The notes: generated from the sequence alone by a model not told the origin. A stretch of DNA of 33,167 nucleotides from JAAZMU01 sp964547725 (GCA_964547725.1 CAZJOO010000002.1:1-33167); one strand, 5' to 3'; numbered from the stretch's first letter, positions 15,329 through 23,547 are shown. Made by a program: numbers and translations.

Positions 15329-16855
15329 ATGTCTAACAAAAAAATATTTTTATCAATCCTATTTGTTATTTTTATTTTTATTTCTGTTATTGTTTTGTAT
15401 AACAACAAACAAATAGAAGAAATAAGTAATGTTGGTTTTCTAGGTGACTGGTCTGCTCAAGATCTTATAGCTGCAGGAACATGTGGTTCTTCAACCTATA
15501 ATATCTCAGGATGGGCTTATTCTGATGTCGCTGGTCCGATAAGTTTGAGTTGTAGAAACTGTGATGTGAACGGAGATAGTTTAATAGATAATGCTAGTTG
15601 CGGAAACGTAGGTTCTGCTATCGCTGACTACGGAGTAAATATTAATGACACTAAAATTTTATCTGGTTATGCTTGGACAAATTCTTTTGGTCCAATAAGT
15701 TTTAACGCTTCTGAGATTTGTGCTAGTGGGGCTTGTACTGCAGGTGAATTTCCTACCGGCGCTAATAGTTCTGAAAGTCATGTAGCTTCGGTTAAATATG
15801 ATGTTAGCTCTGGTTTTGCTAAAATAACTGGATGGGCAAGAGCTCTTGGTGCTTGTAATTTCAATGGCACAAAGTGTACAACAAACGTAGCAGGAACTGG
15901 TGCTGGTGGATGGGATGGATGGATAAAATTTGATGGTGACGCTTCAACTAATTTTGTTGATGGTGGATTAGTTTACAATACAATAATTAGAACAGTAGGT
16001 TCTGAACACCAAATTCAAGGAAATGCTTGGGGTGGAGATCTTTTAGACACTAGAGTTTCTCCTTCGGCTGTTATTGGAGAAATAAGGTTTTTAAGTAGTG
16101 CAAAAACAACCTACAATCCAAAAAACTCTTGTCCAGACGAACCTCCTGTAGCAAATTTTCAATTAACTTGTGCTAACGGAACAATTTCTGCAGCCAATGG
16201 TTCTTGCTATTATAACTCAAGCAGAAATGTAACTTTAGTTAATACTTCTACTGATAAAGATGATTCTGATTGTGGACTTCCTGCTGGAACAAATATCAAG
16301 CAAAGCGTTTGGAGCGTAAATTCTATAACCGTTGCGACACAAGTAGGAAAATCAAATTATACCTATACATTGCCAGTAGGAATTCCTACAACATTAGTTC
16401 CTGTTTCTTTGACGGTTACTGATTATCAATTATTTACAAATTCAAAAAACTATAGCGTCTATTTCAAAAAAGCTATTGTTACCGATTTCTCATGCTGTCT
16501 TGAATCCGAAACAAATGATTGCATGGAAAATTCAGATTTCGTTAATTGTGATACTGGTTTAGTTGGAGTAACAACAGAAGAGGGTTCAATATTACACTTA
16601 AGAGATACTACTAGCGTTCCTAAATACACGGTTCCTTCAGTTGGAGCTACTATAGCAAGTAGGGAGTGGACATATGACATGGGAGACGTTACTGGTTCTG
16701 GTACAGATGCAAGTGTTGTTATCAGACCAGAATCTTCAATTTCCTTAAAGGCTACAGATAGCTTAGGGTTATTTGATACAAAAACAAGAAGTTTGGAGGC
16801 AATGTTTTCAAAGATTGAAAAGAATCCAGATTTTGAAGAAATACCTTTTGATTAA
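15329..16855 (+). CDS. Membrane-anchored or secreted surface protein with GxAW-type repeats
   Basis: 508 residues. The N-terminus has two lysines then one hydrophobic helix (about 5-25), fitting an uncleaved anchor or signal peptide. The N-terminal half repeats a short beta motif: ISGWAYSDVAGPISL, LSGYAWTNSFGPISF, ITGWARALGAC and IQGNAWGGDL. The second half has two sections resembling PKD/Ig-like beta domains (PVANFQLTC..., then VTDFSCCLESE...). It is cysteine-rich, suggesting disulfides outside the cell. It has its own promoter after the ATP synthase operon. I do not recognise a named family; similar repeats are, to my knowledge, common in Parcubacteria surface proteins. Function unknown, possibly cell-envelope or attachment. 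Confidence 0.8.
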   Translation: MSNKKIFLSILFVIFIFISVIVLYNNKQIEEISNVGFLGDWSAQDLIAAGTCGSSTYNISGWAYSDVAGPISLSCRNCDVNGDSLIDNASCGNVGSAIADYGVNINDTKILSGYAWTNSFGPISFNASEICASGACTAGEFPTGANSSESHVASVKYDVSSGFAKITGWARALGACNFNGTKCTTNVAGTGAGGWDGWIKFDGDASTNFVDGGLVYNTIIRTVGSEHQIQGNAWGGDLLDTRVSPSAVIGEIRFLSSAKTTYNPKNSCPDEPPVANFQLTCANGTISAANGSCYYNSSRNVTLVNTSTDKDDSDCGLPAGTNIKQSVWSVNSITVATQVGKSNYTYTLPVGIPTTLVPVSLTVTDYQLFTNSKNYSVYFKKAIVTDFSCCLESETNDCMENSDFVNCDTGLVGVTTEEGSILHLRDTTSVPKYTVPSVGATIASREWTYDMGDVTGSGTDASVVIRPESSISLKATDSLGLFDTKTRSLEAMFSKIEKNPDFEEIPFD

Positions 16856-16894
16856 TTAAAGGTGGTAAAGAAAGATAAAATAATAAAAAATACA

Positions 16895-17839
16895 ATGAAA
16901 ACAAAAGAGATTTTTGACTTAGCGATAAATTTAGGAATTAAGGCTGATTTTAGAGGAAAGGAACATCTTGAAAAACATTTTGAAAAGAGGAGAGAAAGAT
17001 TTGAAGCACTTTCTGCTGACGACAAAGATCTTTTTGATAAAGAATGTTTAGTCAATCCTTATATGGATTCTAGAATTCATAATATTGCAGACGATAAAGA
17101 AGTAAAAAAAGTTTTAGTAGGAATTGATATAGCAGGAGGAGAGCTCTATGTCTCTGATAAAATAGGTGATATAGATTTAGTTATTGGACATCACCCTATT
17201 GGAAGATCGCTTGCTTGGCTATCTGATGTAATGGAACTTCAAACAGATGTTTTGAGTTATTATGGTGTTCCTGTTAATCAAGCAGAAAAATTAACAGAAC
17301 AAAGAATTTCAGAAGTAGTTAGATCTCTTAGTGGTGTAAATCATAATGAAGAAGTTGATTTAGCAAAACTTTTAAAAATTAATTTTTTAAATATTCACAC
17401 TCCTTGTGATAATTTAGCCGCGCAATTTCTTAAAAAAGAAATAGAAAAGAATAATCCAGAATGTTTAGGAGATATTATTAAGATGCTTAAAACTATCCCT
17501 GAGTACAGAGAAGCAATTAAAATAGGAGCTGGACCAATTCTTTTTGTTGGTTCTCCCGAAAGTAGATGTGGAAAGATTGCTTTAACAGAAATTACTGGAG
17601 GAACAAGTGGTTCTGATAAAATATATGAAAAAATGGCTCAAGCAGGTATTGGCACTATAATAGGGATGCACATGTCTGAAAAGCATAAGAAAGAAGCAGA
17701 GGCAGCTAATATTAATGTTGTTATCGCTGGACACATTTCTTCAGATTCTCTTGGAGTAAATCTATTTCTAGATGAATTAGAAAAGAAGGGAATTGAAGTA
17801 GTTCCTTGCAGTGGATTAATTAGAGTTAAGAGGTCTTAA
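16895..17839 (+). CDS. NIF3-like dinuclear-metal protein
   Basis: 314 residues from the ATG at 16895; a GTG at 16862 would add 11. NIF3 family metal-site motifs are visible: VIGHHPIG, NIHTPCDNLAAQFL, and near the end IAGHISSDSLGVN. A central GCGKIALTE-type strand (SRCGKIALTEITGG) and IIGMHMSEKH fit the two-domain architecture. The family is sometimes called GTP cyclohydrolase I type 2, but that activity is not established in general; a metal-dependent hydrolase is the safest description. It lies 39 nt downstream of the surface protein and may be co-transcribed. Confidence 0.8.
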   Translation: MKTKEIFDLAINLGIKADFRGKEHLEKHFEKRRERFEALSADDKDLFDKECLVNPYMDSRIHNIADDKEVKKVLVGIDIAGGELYVSDKIGDIDLVIGHHPIGRSLAWLSDVMELQTDVLSYYGVPVNQAEKLTEQRISEVVRSLSGVNHNEEVDLAKLLKINFLNIHTPCDNLAAQFLKKEIEKNNPECLGDIIKMLKTIPEYREAIKIGAGPILFVGSPESRCGKIALTEITGGTSGSDKIYEKMAQAGIGTIIGMHMSEKHKKEAEAANINVVIAGHISSDSLGVNLFLDELEKKGIEVVPCSGLIRVKRS

Positions 17840-17845
17840 ATTAAG

Positions 17846-17874
17846 TTTACTTTTTAATTCACCCTTGATACAAT
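17846..17874 (+). promoter_or_regulatory. Promoter of the pilin-lectin gene
   Basis: TTTACT (17846-17851), 17-nt spacer, TACAAT (17869-17874). A start site near 17881 gives a leader of about 23 nt before the ATG at 17904. It also indicates that the in-frame codon at 17865 is upstream of the transcript. Confidence 0.65.
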
Positions 17875-17903
17875 ATATTCAAGAACATAAATTGAACAAC
17901 GAT

Positions 17904-19049
17904 ATGAAAACAAAGTCCTTCACTCTAATCGAGCTCCTCGTCGTCATCGTCATCATCGGTATTCTCTCTGGTGTCATAGTTATCTCTGTAACTAACTACA
18001 TCAACGATGCAAAGAACACAAAGATAGTAGCCGAACTCTCTAATCTATCTAAATCCTTTGAAGGATACAGCAGATACTACGTAGGTAGTCTTTGCATCGA
18101 AGACTCAGAAAGTAACCCTGCTTTCAAAACATACTACGGACTAACCTCTGTTCCCGTTCATCCAAACTACGTCTCTGGCAGTACGTCTCTAACCACAAAC
18201 AACTGTTACCTCTACTTCTCTGATGGAGATTCTTACAGTATCAGAACTCCATCTGTAAACAACCAAGGTTACCTCATCCAAGAATCTAGAACTCAAAAAA
18301 CAAAACCAATTGAAAAGAATTGTGACACTGGCTGGATTCCTTTCGGTAATCGTTGCGTCATGAAGTACGAAGCTAGTTCAGACGGAACTACAAACTGTAA
18401 AAACGCAGCAGGAACTGCTGCCGCTTGTCCAGTTTCAAACACAACTACAACACCATGGGTTTCTATCAATCAAGCAAACGCCAAAGCTGCTTGTGAATCA
18501 ATCGGAGCACATCTAATCACTAACGCTGAGTGGATGGCTCTTGCAAGGGACATTGAGTCAGTTTCTAGCAATTACGTTTCAGGTATCCTCAAACGAGGAA
18601 ACGTTGGAGATACAGCCACTGGAGACTATAACGCGTCATCTGACCCAGAATATGGAACAGGAAGAAGCGAACTAGCCAAACTAACTTTAAGCAACGGAGA
18701 AGAGATTTGGGATCTTTCAGGAAATGCCAGGGAATGGGTAGATGAGGCAAAATATACTTCTGAACTTCCTAATTATCCTACAGGCTGGAGAGAATTCAAT
18801 GCCATAACTTATACTTCAAAAACACCATATTTAATAGCAGGACCTTTAAGTACAAGTTTAACAACTGGAGCATTAGGGTTTGGCAGGATTTATACGGATA
18901 ATGATACTGCTTATCCTTCGGGAGATGTTCACGCTTTCCTTCGCGGTGGGCATTGGGGCGACACTTCGAGTGCAGGAGTGTTTGCTTTGCATTTGGACGG
19001 TTCTTTTTCTTTTTCGAATGCGTACGTCGGCTTCCGCTGCGCCAGGTAA
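17904..19049 (+). CDS. Type IV pilin-like / C-type-lectin fusion, putative DGR variable protein
   Basis: 381 residues. A class III prepilin signal MKTKS then FTLIELLVVIVIIGILSG forms the N-terminus: cleavage before Phe, Glu at +5, one long hydrophobic helix. A pilin-like region to about residue 130 follows. The FGE/C-type-lectin domain begins around GNRCVMKYEA, continues with ITNAEWMALARDIE, LSGNAREWVDEA and RGGHWGDTS, and ends GFRCAR. No catalytic FGE cysteine pair is present. The start at 17904 is chosen because the pilin leader begins there and the promoter excludes 17865. Codons in the first half are unusually C-ending. It probably displays a diversified binding domain on a pilus or pseudopilus. 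Pilin and lectin assignments are firm; DGR targeting is inferred. Confidence 0.9.
   Translation: MKTKSFTLIELLVVIVIIGILSGVIVISVTNYINDAKNTKIVAELSNLSKSFEGYSRYYVGSLCIEDSESNPAFKTYYGLTSVPVHPNYVSGSTSLTTNNCYLYFSDGDSYSIRTPSVNNQGYLIQESRTQKTKPIEKNCDTGWIPFGNRCVMKYEASSDGTTNCKNAAGTAAACPVSNTTTTPWVSINQANAKAACESIGAHLITNAEWMALARDIESVSSNYVSGILKRGNVGDTATGDYNASSDPEYGTGRSELAKLTLSNGEEIWDLSGNAREWVDEAKYTSELPNYPTGWREFNAITYTSKTPYLIAGPLSTSLTTGALGFGRIYTDNDTAYPSGDVHAFLRGGHWGDTSSAGVFALHLDGSFSFSNAYVGFRCAR
18939..19049 (+). repeat. Putative DGR variable region VR2
   Basis: Last 37 codons, 60/111 GC and 14/111 A by hand count. Aligns gap-free to VR1 (544-654). Residue differences cluster at exposed-type positions: S/G, L/G, R/D, N/S, Q/H, N/D, V/G, P/F, Y/F, F/N, S/A, D/Y. 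The framework residues HWG, AGVFAL and VGFRCAR are fixed. Confidence 0.7.
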
Positions 19050-19076
19050 CCGTCGTCGATCTAACTCGCCCAATGT

Positions 19077-19101
19077 GTATTTGTCTTTTTAAGAAAAATA
19101 C
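19077..19101 (+). other. Hairpin downstream of VR2
   Basis: GTATTTGTC and GAAAAATAC pair with a single G-A mismatch around the loop TTTTTAA, beginning 27 nt after the stop, as in the VR1 copy. The flanking tail (CGTCGTCGATCT before, CTGTCGGGG after) is also shared, although it is non-coding. Confidence 0.6.
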
Positions 19102-19114
19102 TGTCGGGGTATAT

Positions 19115-20686
19115 TTAAAAATATTTTACCATATAGTAATTCTCTAACTTATATCCTAATTTAGCATAATAGTCTCTAACGCCAACTCCAGAAATAACAA
19201 ATATTTTCTGTGAGTGATATTCATTTTTAGCTATATTTTCTGCTTCTGCGATTAAGGCTTTTCCGAGTCCTTTGTGTTGGACCAAACCTTTTTCGTTTAT
19301 TCTTTTAGATTCACCGTAGGTGTGAACCTCTCTAATTAGAGCTAAATTGTTAGGAGTAATTCTAAGTCTTAACATTGAGTAAATATTTTTTTCTTCAGCG
19401 TCTTTAAAGCTTAGGAAAATTTCTTTTCCATTTTGAGCAGAATAATTTTCCCTAAACATTTTTAGTTCTGGGTTTTGTTTTTGGTCTCTTATTTCTCTAC
19501 ATCTTATGCAATTACATTGCCATCCTTCTTTGGTAATTTCTTTATCGATAATTTGTCTTAAGTTAGAAGATTTAGAACCGCCTTCAACAATTAATGGGGC
19601 AGGGATATCTCTAATTATTCTTTCAATTCTTGCGTAGTCAGGAATATCTTTTTTAATACTTTTTATCAGGTCAATTAATTCTCTTTCAGTGTATGGCTTA
19701 TATTCTTTTTTTAAATAATCTTTATATAGCTCAGAGTTTTTAACTAAAGCTAAAGGATATATTTTTAAATAGTCTGGTTTAAAGTTTTGGTTTTGGAAAA
19801 GCTCTTTGAACATTTCTAAGTCTCTTCTAGTATTGCTTCCTGGAAGATTAATCATCATTTGATAGGAAACCTTGAAGCCAGCATCTTTTAATAATTGAGT
19901 CGCTTTTATTGTTGTTTCAATATCATGACCCCTTTTAGTTTTTTTAAGAACATCGTTGTAAAGTGACTGGACCCCTATTTCAATCTTTGTTGCTCCAAGT
20001 CTTCTCATTTGAAAAACTTCTTTATCGTTAATATAGTCTGGTCTTGTTTCAAAAGACAAACCAATAATTCTATATTTGGCACTTCTGTTTATTTCTTGTT
20101 CTATTTCTAGCTCAGAATAAAGTTCAGAGACAGTTTTTTTAGAATAAGGTTCTTCCTTAAAAGGTTTTTCATTACAAGCATAGAAACATTGTTTTACAAA
20201 CCATATTTTGTATTTATCATTGTAATATGACCAAGTTCCTCCAAGTATTCTTAAGTCTATTTTTTCTGCATTATGTCCTCCTAGTTCGAGAACTTCAATT
20301 CTTTTTTTAACTTGTACATATGGGTCGAAGTTTAATCTTTTTGCTCGCTCTACCGCAGGCTCTCCAGATAGATAACTTTTAGGAATATCTTTTTCGTTAG
20401 GGCAGAAAGTACAAGTTCCAGGACATTCGTATGGCTTTGTCAAAACAGAAACATTTATTACCCCTGAAAGAGATCTAATCGGTCTTGTTTTTAGAACATT
20501 TTCAACATCAGTATTAGTTTCCAAACTTTTATTTTTAATTAAATCGTGGTAAACTTTAAGCAAGCTTATATTATTTGGACAAGGTGTTTTGTATTTTTTA
20601 GAGATTTTTCTTTTTGCAGACGCTAAATCATTTGAAGTAGGATTCTCCTTTAAAAACAATTCTTTAATTATTTCTTCGTTATGCAT
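19115..20686 (-). CDS. elp3: Elp3-family radical SAM/GNAT tRNA-modifying enzyme
   Basis: 523 residues. The radical SAM cluster motif CPGTCTFC places Cys88, 92 and 95. LRILGGTWSYY, GLSFETRPDYI and KIEIGVQSLYNDVL follow in the core. A zinc-type cysteine group (CNCIRCREIR) precedes a C-terminal GNAT domain with QHKGLGKAL near 470-478 and DYYAKLGY. Elp3 makes the cm5 side chain on wobble U34 of tRNA, using acetyl-CoA and SAM. Its start codon overlaps that of the Trm9-like gene. This is not the usual bacterial MnmE/MnmG route. The activity of single-subunit bacterial Elp3 is less characterised than the eukaryotic Elongator. Confidence 0.94.
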   Translation of the reverse strand: MHNEEIIKELFLKENPTSNDLASAKRKISKKYKTPCPNNISLLKVYHDLIKNKSLETNTDVENVLKTRPIRSLSGVINVSVLTKPYECPGTCTFCPNEKDIPKSYLSGEPAVERAKRLNFDPYVQVKKRIEVLELGGHNAEKIDLRILGGTWSYYNDKYKIWFVKQCFYACNEKPFKEEPYSKKTVSELYSELEIEQEINRSAKYRIIGLSFETRPDYINDKEVFQMRRLGATKIEIGVQSLYNDVLKKTKRGHDIETTIKATQLLKDAGFKVSYQMMINLPGSNTRRDLEMFKELFQNQNFKPDYLKIYPLALVKNSELYKDYLKKEYKPYTERELIDLIKSIKKDIPDYARIERIIRDIPAPLIVEGGSKSSNLRQIIDKEITKEGWQCNCIRCREIRDQKQNPELKMFRENYSAQNGKEIFLSFKDAEEKNIYSMLRLRITPNNLALIREVHTYGESKRINEKGLVQHKGLGKALIAEAENIAKNEYHSQKIFVISGVGVRDYYAKLGYKLENYYMVKYF

Positions 20687-21313
20687 AATGATAAAATTTT
20701 AAATAAAACTTATACTGATTATAATGTTATTGCGGACAAGTTTTCAAGTGCCAGAAAGAATACCTGGACTGAATTTGACTTCTTGTTTAAAGACATAGCC
20801 CTAGGAGAAAGGGTTCTTGACCTTGGGTGTGGTAATGGCAGATTTTTTGAAAAACTTAGAGAGCAAAATTATATAGGAGTTGATAATTCAGAGAAGCTAA
20901 TTGAAATTGCTAGAGAGAAATATCCCGAAGCAGATTTTAAAGTAGCTTCTGCTTTAGAACTTCCTTTTAAGGATAAAGAATTTGATAGGATTTATAGTTT
21001 AGCAGTACTTCATCATCTTCCTCAAGGGTATCATAACATATTTGCAGAAGAAGCCAAAAGAGTTTTGAAGGATGGAGGAGTTTTAATTATTACTGTTTGG
21101 AATTTAGACGAAAGAAAAAAGAAATTAGACGTTAAAAAAATTAGCGAAAAAGAAATTTTAATTCCTTGGCACGGAGTAGATGAACACTATTTTTATATTT
21201 TCGAACTAGAAGAGCTGAAGAATATTTTTAAAGATTTTGAAGTTATAGAGCAAGGGGAAATAAAGATAAAAAAATTTTCAAATTATTATTTAATATTAAA
21301 AAAGAATGATTAA
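20681..21313 (+). CDS. Trm9/ALKBH8-like tRNA wobble-uridine methyltransferase (putative)
   Basis: A 210-residue class I SAM methyltransferase: motif I VLDLGCGNG at 45-53, GVDNSEKLIEIA, then YSLAVLHHLPQ and LKDGGVLIITVW. Beyond the generic fold it shares Trm9-type features: the N-terminal YNVIADKFSSARKNTW, the segment EILIPWH, and HYFYIFELEELKNIF near the end. Eukaryotic Trm9 methylates cm5U34, the product of Elp3, to mcm5U. The gene is head to head with elp3, sharing the start palindrome ATGCAT, which supports a joint pathway. No Trm112-like activator is visible. The specific function is inferred from memory of the family; a generic methyltransferase is the fallback. Confidence 0.75.
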   Translation: MHNDKILNKTYTDYNVIADKFSSARKNTWTEFDFLFKDIALGERVLDLGCGNGRFFEKLREQNYIGVDNSEKLIEIAREKYPEADFKVASALELPFKDKEFDRIYSLAVLHHLPQGYHNIFAEEAKRVLKDGGVLIITVWNLDERKKKLDVKKISEKEILIPWHGVDEHYFYIFELEELKNIFKDFEVIEQGEIKIKKFSNYYLILKKND

Positions 21314-21887
21314 AAAAAGTAAGCTTGGTTTAAAGTATGATGTAGTTGTTTCTGGATCTTCCGAGATGAAGACATGTGCAAAAGGAACAAAAGAAAAGGC
21401 GAGGCAGCTAGGAATGGAACTTGCCAAAAATAAATGTTTTGTTATTTCAGGAGCAACTAATGGCATTTCCTACGAAGTGTCTTGTGCTAACCGAGAAGCA
21501 GGAGGAATTAATGTTGGTTTTTCTCCAGCAATTTCTAAAGCAGAACACGTTAGGGCATATAAATTGCCATTTGATCCTTACGATATCATTATTTACACAG
21601 GGGCGGATTATGCGGGAAGAGACGTGATGATGACCAAATCAGGAGAGGCAGCAATTATTGTTTCTGGAAGAACGGGAACAATGCATGAATTTTTAACTGC
21701 TTTTGAATTAGGAAAAACAATAGGGGTTCTTGAGGGAACTGGAGGAGTAGCCGATCTTGCTAAAGAATTTTTAGTTAAATTAAAAAAGAAACCAAAAGCT
21801 CCTATTTTTTACAGTACAGACCCTAAAGAATTGGTTCGTTTGGTTTGTAATGAGCTTAAGATTAGAAATAAAGAATTAAAAAAATAA
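21306..21887 (+). CDS. LOG/SLOG-superfamily Rossmann-fold protein
   Basis: 193 residues. It opens with VVVSGSSEMKT, continues with VISGATNGISYEV, and has the nucleotide-site motif SGRTGTMHEFLTAF followed by GKTIGVLEGTGG. These match the LOG-like/SLOG fold, whose members cleave nucleoside monophosphates or bind nucleotide ligands. The usual PGGxGTxxE reads SGRTGTMHE here, so the acid is kept but the loop differs. Overlaps the methyltransferase stop by 8 nt. The precise substrate is unknown. Confidence 0.7.
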   Translation: MIKKSKLGLKYDVVVSGSSEMKTCAKGTKEKARQLGMELAKNKCFVISGATNGISYEVSCANREAGGINVGFSPAISKAEHVRAYKLPFDPYDIIIYTGADYAGRDVMMTKSGEAAIIVSGRTGTMHEFLTAFELGKTIGVLEGTGGVADLAKEFLVKLKKKPKAPIFYSTDPKELVRLVCNELKIRNKELKK

Positions 21888-21891
21888 AACT

Positions 21892-22326
21892 ATGTTAGAC
21901 TTAGTAATTGTTTTAGAACTATTTTTTACCACTCTTTTAGGGGCACTTATTGGGCTTGAAAGAGAAATGAAAGGAAAGGGGGCCGGTTTTCAAACTTACG
22001 CTCTTGTTTGTTTGGGTTCATATCTTTTTACAATAATTTCTTATGCCCTTTATCAAGATTTTAGCGGAAGTTTCCAAGAATCTTTTGACCCTGGAAGAAT
22101 TGTTCAAGCTATTGCGATTGGAGTAGGATTTTTGGGAGCAGGAACAATTTTCAAAGATAGCCATGGCGTCCAAGGACTAACAACTGCAGCAGGACTTTGG
22201 GTGGCTGCTGGAATAGGAGTGACAGTTGCTTTACATGAATATTTTATTGCTTTAATAGTAACTTTCCTAGTTATTCTTATTTTTGTTATTTTTGGAATTG
22301 CTGAAAGGAAAATAGTTAAAAAATGA
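21892..22326 (+). CDS. MgtC/SapB family membrane protein
   Basis: 144 residues with four predicted membrane helices. The family signature GALIGLEREMKGKGAGFQT and later GVGFLGAGTIFKD with TTAAGLWVAAGIG are clear. There is no C-terminal cytoplasmic domain, as in the short SapB-like members. The family is linked to growth under low magnesium and membrane energetics; the role here is unknown. Four-nucleotide overlap with the next gene. Confidence 0.88.
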   Translation: MLDLVIVLELFFTTLLGALIGLEREMKGKGAGFQTYALVCLGSYLFTIISYALYQDFSGSFQESFDPGRIVQAIAIGVGFLGAGTIFKDSHGVQGLTTAAGLWVAAGIGVTVALHEYFIALIVTFLVILIFVIFGIAERKIVKK

Positions 22327-23543
22327 AATTAATCGCTGATTTTCACATACACTCCAAATATTCAAGAGCGGTTAGTCCGAAAATGAATTTAGAAGAACTA
22401 GCCAGGCAAGGAGAAGTTAAAGGGGTGAACATTATTGGAACAGGAGACTTTACACATCCTTTGTGGTTTTCTGAGCTAAAAGAAAAATTAGTTTTAGATT
22501 CTTCTAATTTTTATACCTTAAAAGGCTCAAATTATTCAACAAAGTTTGTTATTACCGGAGAGGTAAGTCTGATTTATTCTAAATTAGGAAAGGTTAGAAA
22601 GGTTCATTTACTTCTAATTTGTCCTAATTTAGAAATAGTGGAAAAAATTAATCAAAAACTCTCTTCTGATTATAACTTAAAATCAGATGGGAGACCTATT
22701 TTAAAGCTAGACGCTAAAGAGTTCCTTAAAATCATTTTAGACGTCTCAGAAGACGTTTTAGTAGTTCCTGCGCACATTATGACGCCTTGGTTTGGTCTAT
22801 ATGGTTCTCGTTCTGGCTTTGATTCTATAAAAGATTGCTTCGAAGAGCTTTCGGACCATATTTATGCCTATGAAACAGGATTATCTGCTAATCCAGCAAT
22901 GCTTTTAAAAATGAAAGAGTGTCGGGAAAGAACCTTACTTTCTAACTCTGATGCTCATTCTCTTGAAAAAATAGGAAGAGAGGCTAATGTCTTTGATTGC
23001 GATTTAAACTACTCGGCTATTATTGAAAGAATAAAAAACAATAAGGTAGAAACAATTGAATTTTTTCCTCAAGAAGGAAAGTATTTTAATGACGGACACC
23101 GAAAATGTGAAGTTAATTTAAGCCCAGAGGAGACATACAAGTATAATGGGAGATGTCCAGTTTGTACTAAGCCATTGCTTGTGGGGGTTTTAAGTAGGGT
23201 TAATAAACTTGGTGATTTAAAAGAACCGACAAAATCTAAATTTCAAAGCATTGTTCCTTTGAAAGAGATTTTATCAGAAGTTTTGGACATTGGTGTTTCT
23301 TCAAAGAAGCTTGAAGAGGAATATTTAAAATTAATAAAAGAATTTAAATCAGAATTCAATATTTTACTTTACGAAGACATTATTAATATTGAGAAGATAA
23401 ATAAATCAGTGGCTTTTGCTATTGAAAGAGTTAGGAAGGGAAATATTGGAATTATTCCAGGATATGATGGAAAGTTCGGAGAGATAAAAGTCTTTGAGGA
23501 CGCCGAAGTTAAAAAACAATTTCCTCAAGAAACATTATTTTAA
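22323..23543 (+). CDS. EndoQ-like PHP-domain endonuclease
   Basis: 406 residues. The PHP metal-binding motif DFHIHS (His8, His10) opens the protein, with GTGDFTHP, VPAHIMTPWFGLYGS and LLSNSDAH as later metal/active-site segments. A zinc-finger-like section has Cys262 (HRKC) and Cys278/281 (GRCPVC) before VLSRVNKLGD. This order matches endonuclease Q, which nicks 5' of deaminated bases such as uracil and hypoxanthine and is best known from archaea. Older annotations would call it a conserved PHP protein. It starts in the mgtC-like stop (4-nt overlap) and is followed by rarA after 4 nt. Confidence 0.83.
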   Translation: MKLIADFHIHSKYSRAVSPKMNLEELARQGEVKGVNIIGTGDFTHPLWFSELKEKLVLDSSNFYTLKGSNYSTKFVITGEVSLIYSKLGKVRKVHLLLICPNLEIVEKINQKLSSDYNLKSDGRPILKLDAKEFLKIILDVSEDVLVVPAHIMTPWFGLYGSRSGFDSIKDCFEELSDHIYAYETGLSANPAMLLKMKECRERTLLSNSDAHSLEKIGREANVFDCDLNYSAIIERIKNNKVETIEFFPQEGKYFNDGHRKCEVNLSPEETYKYNGRCPVCTKPLLVGVLSRVNKLGDLKEPTKSKFQSIVPLKEILSEVLDIGVSSKKLEEEYLKLIKEFKSEFNILLYEDIINIEKINKSVAFAIERVRKGNIGIIPGYDGKFGEIKVFEDAEVKKQFPQETLF

Positions 23544-23547
23544 TTTT

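Noticed and set aside
17904..19049. Active formylglycine-generating enzyme
   Set aside because: The fold motifs match, but the active-site cysteine pair in the CxxxxC segment is absent and the protein has a pilin N-terminus.
18873..19147. Overlapping frames of 64-70 residues across VR2
   Set aside because: They are shadows created by the GC-rich, A-poor composition of the variable region; the lectin frame explains the sequence.
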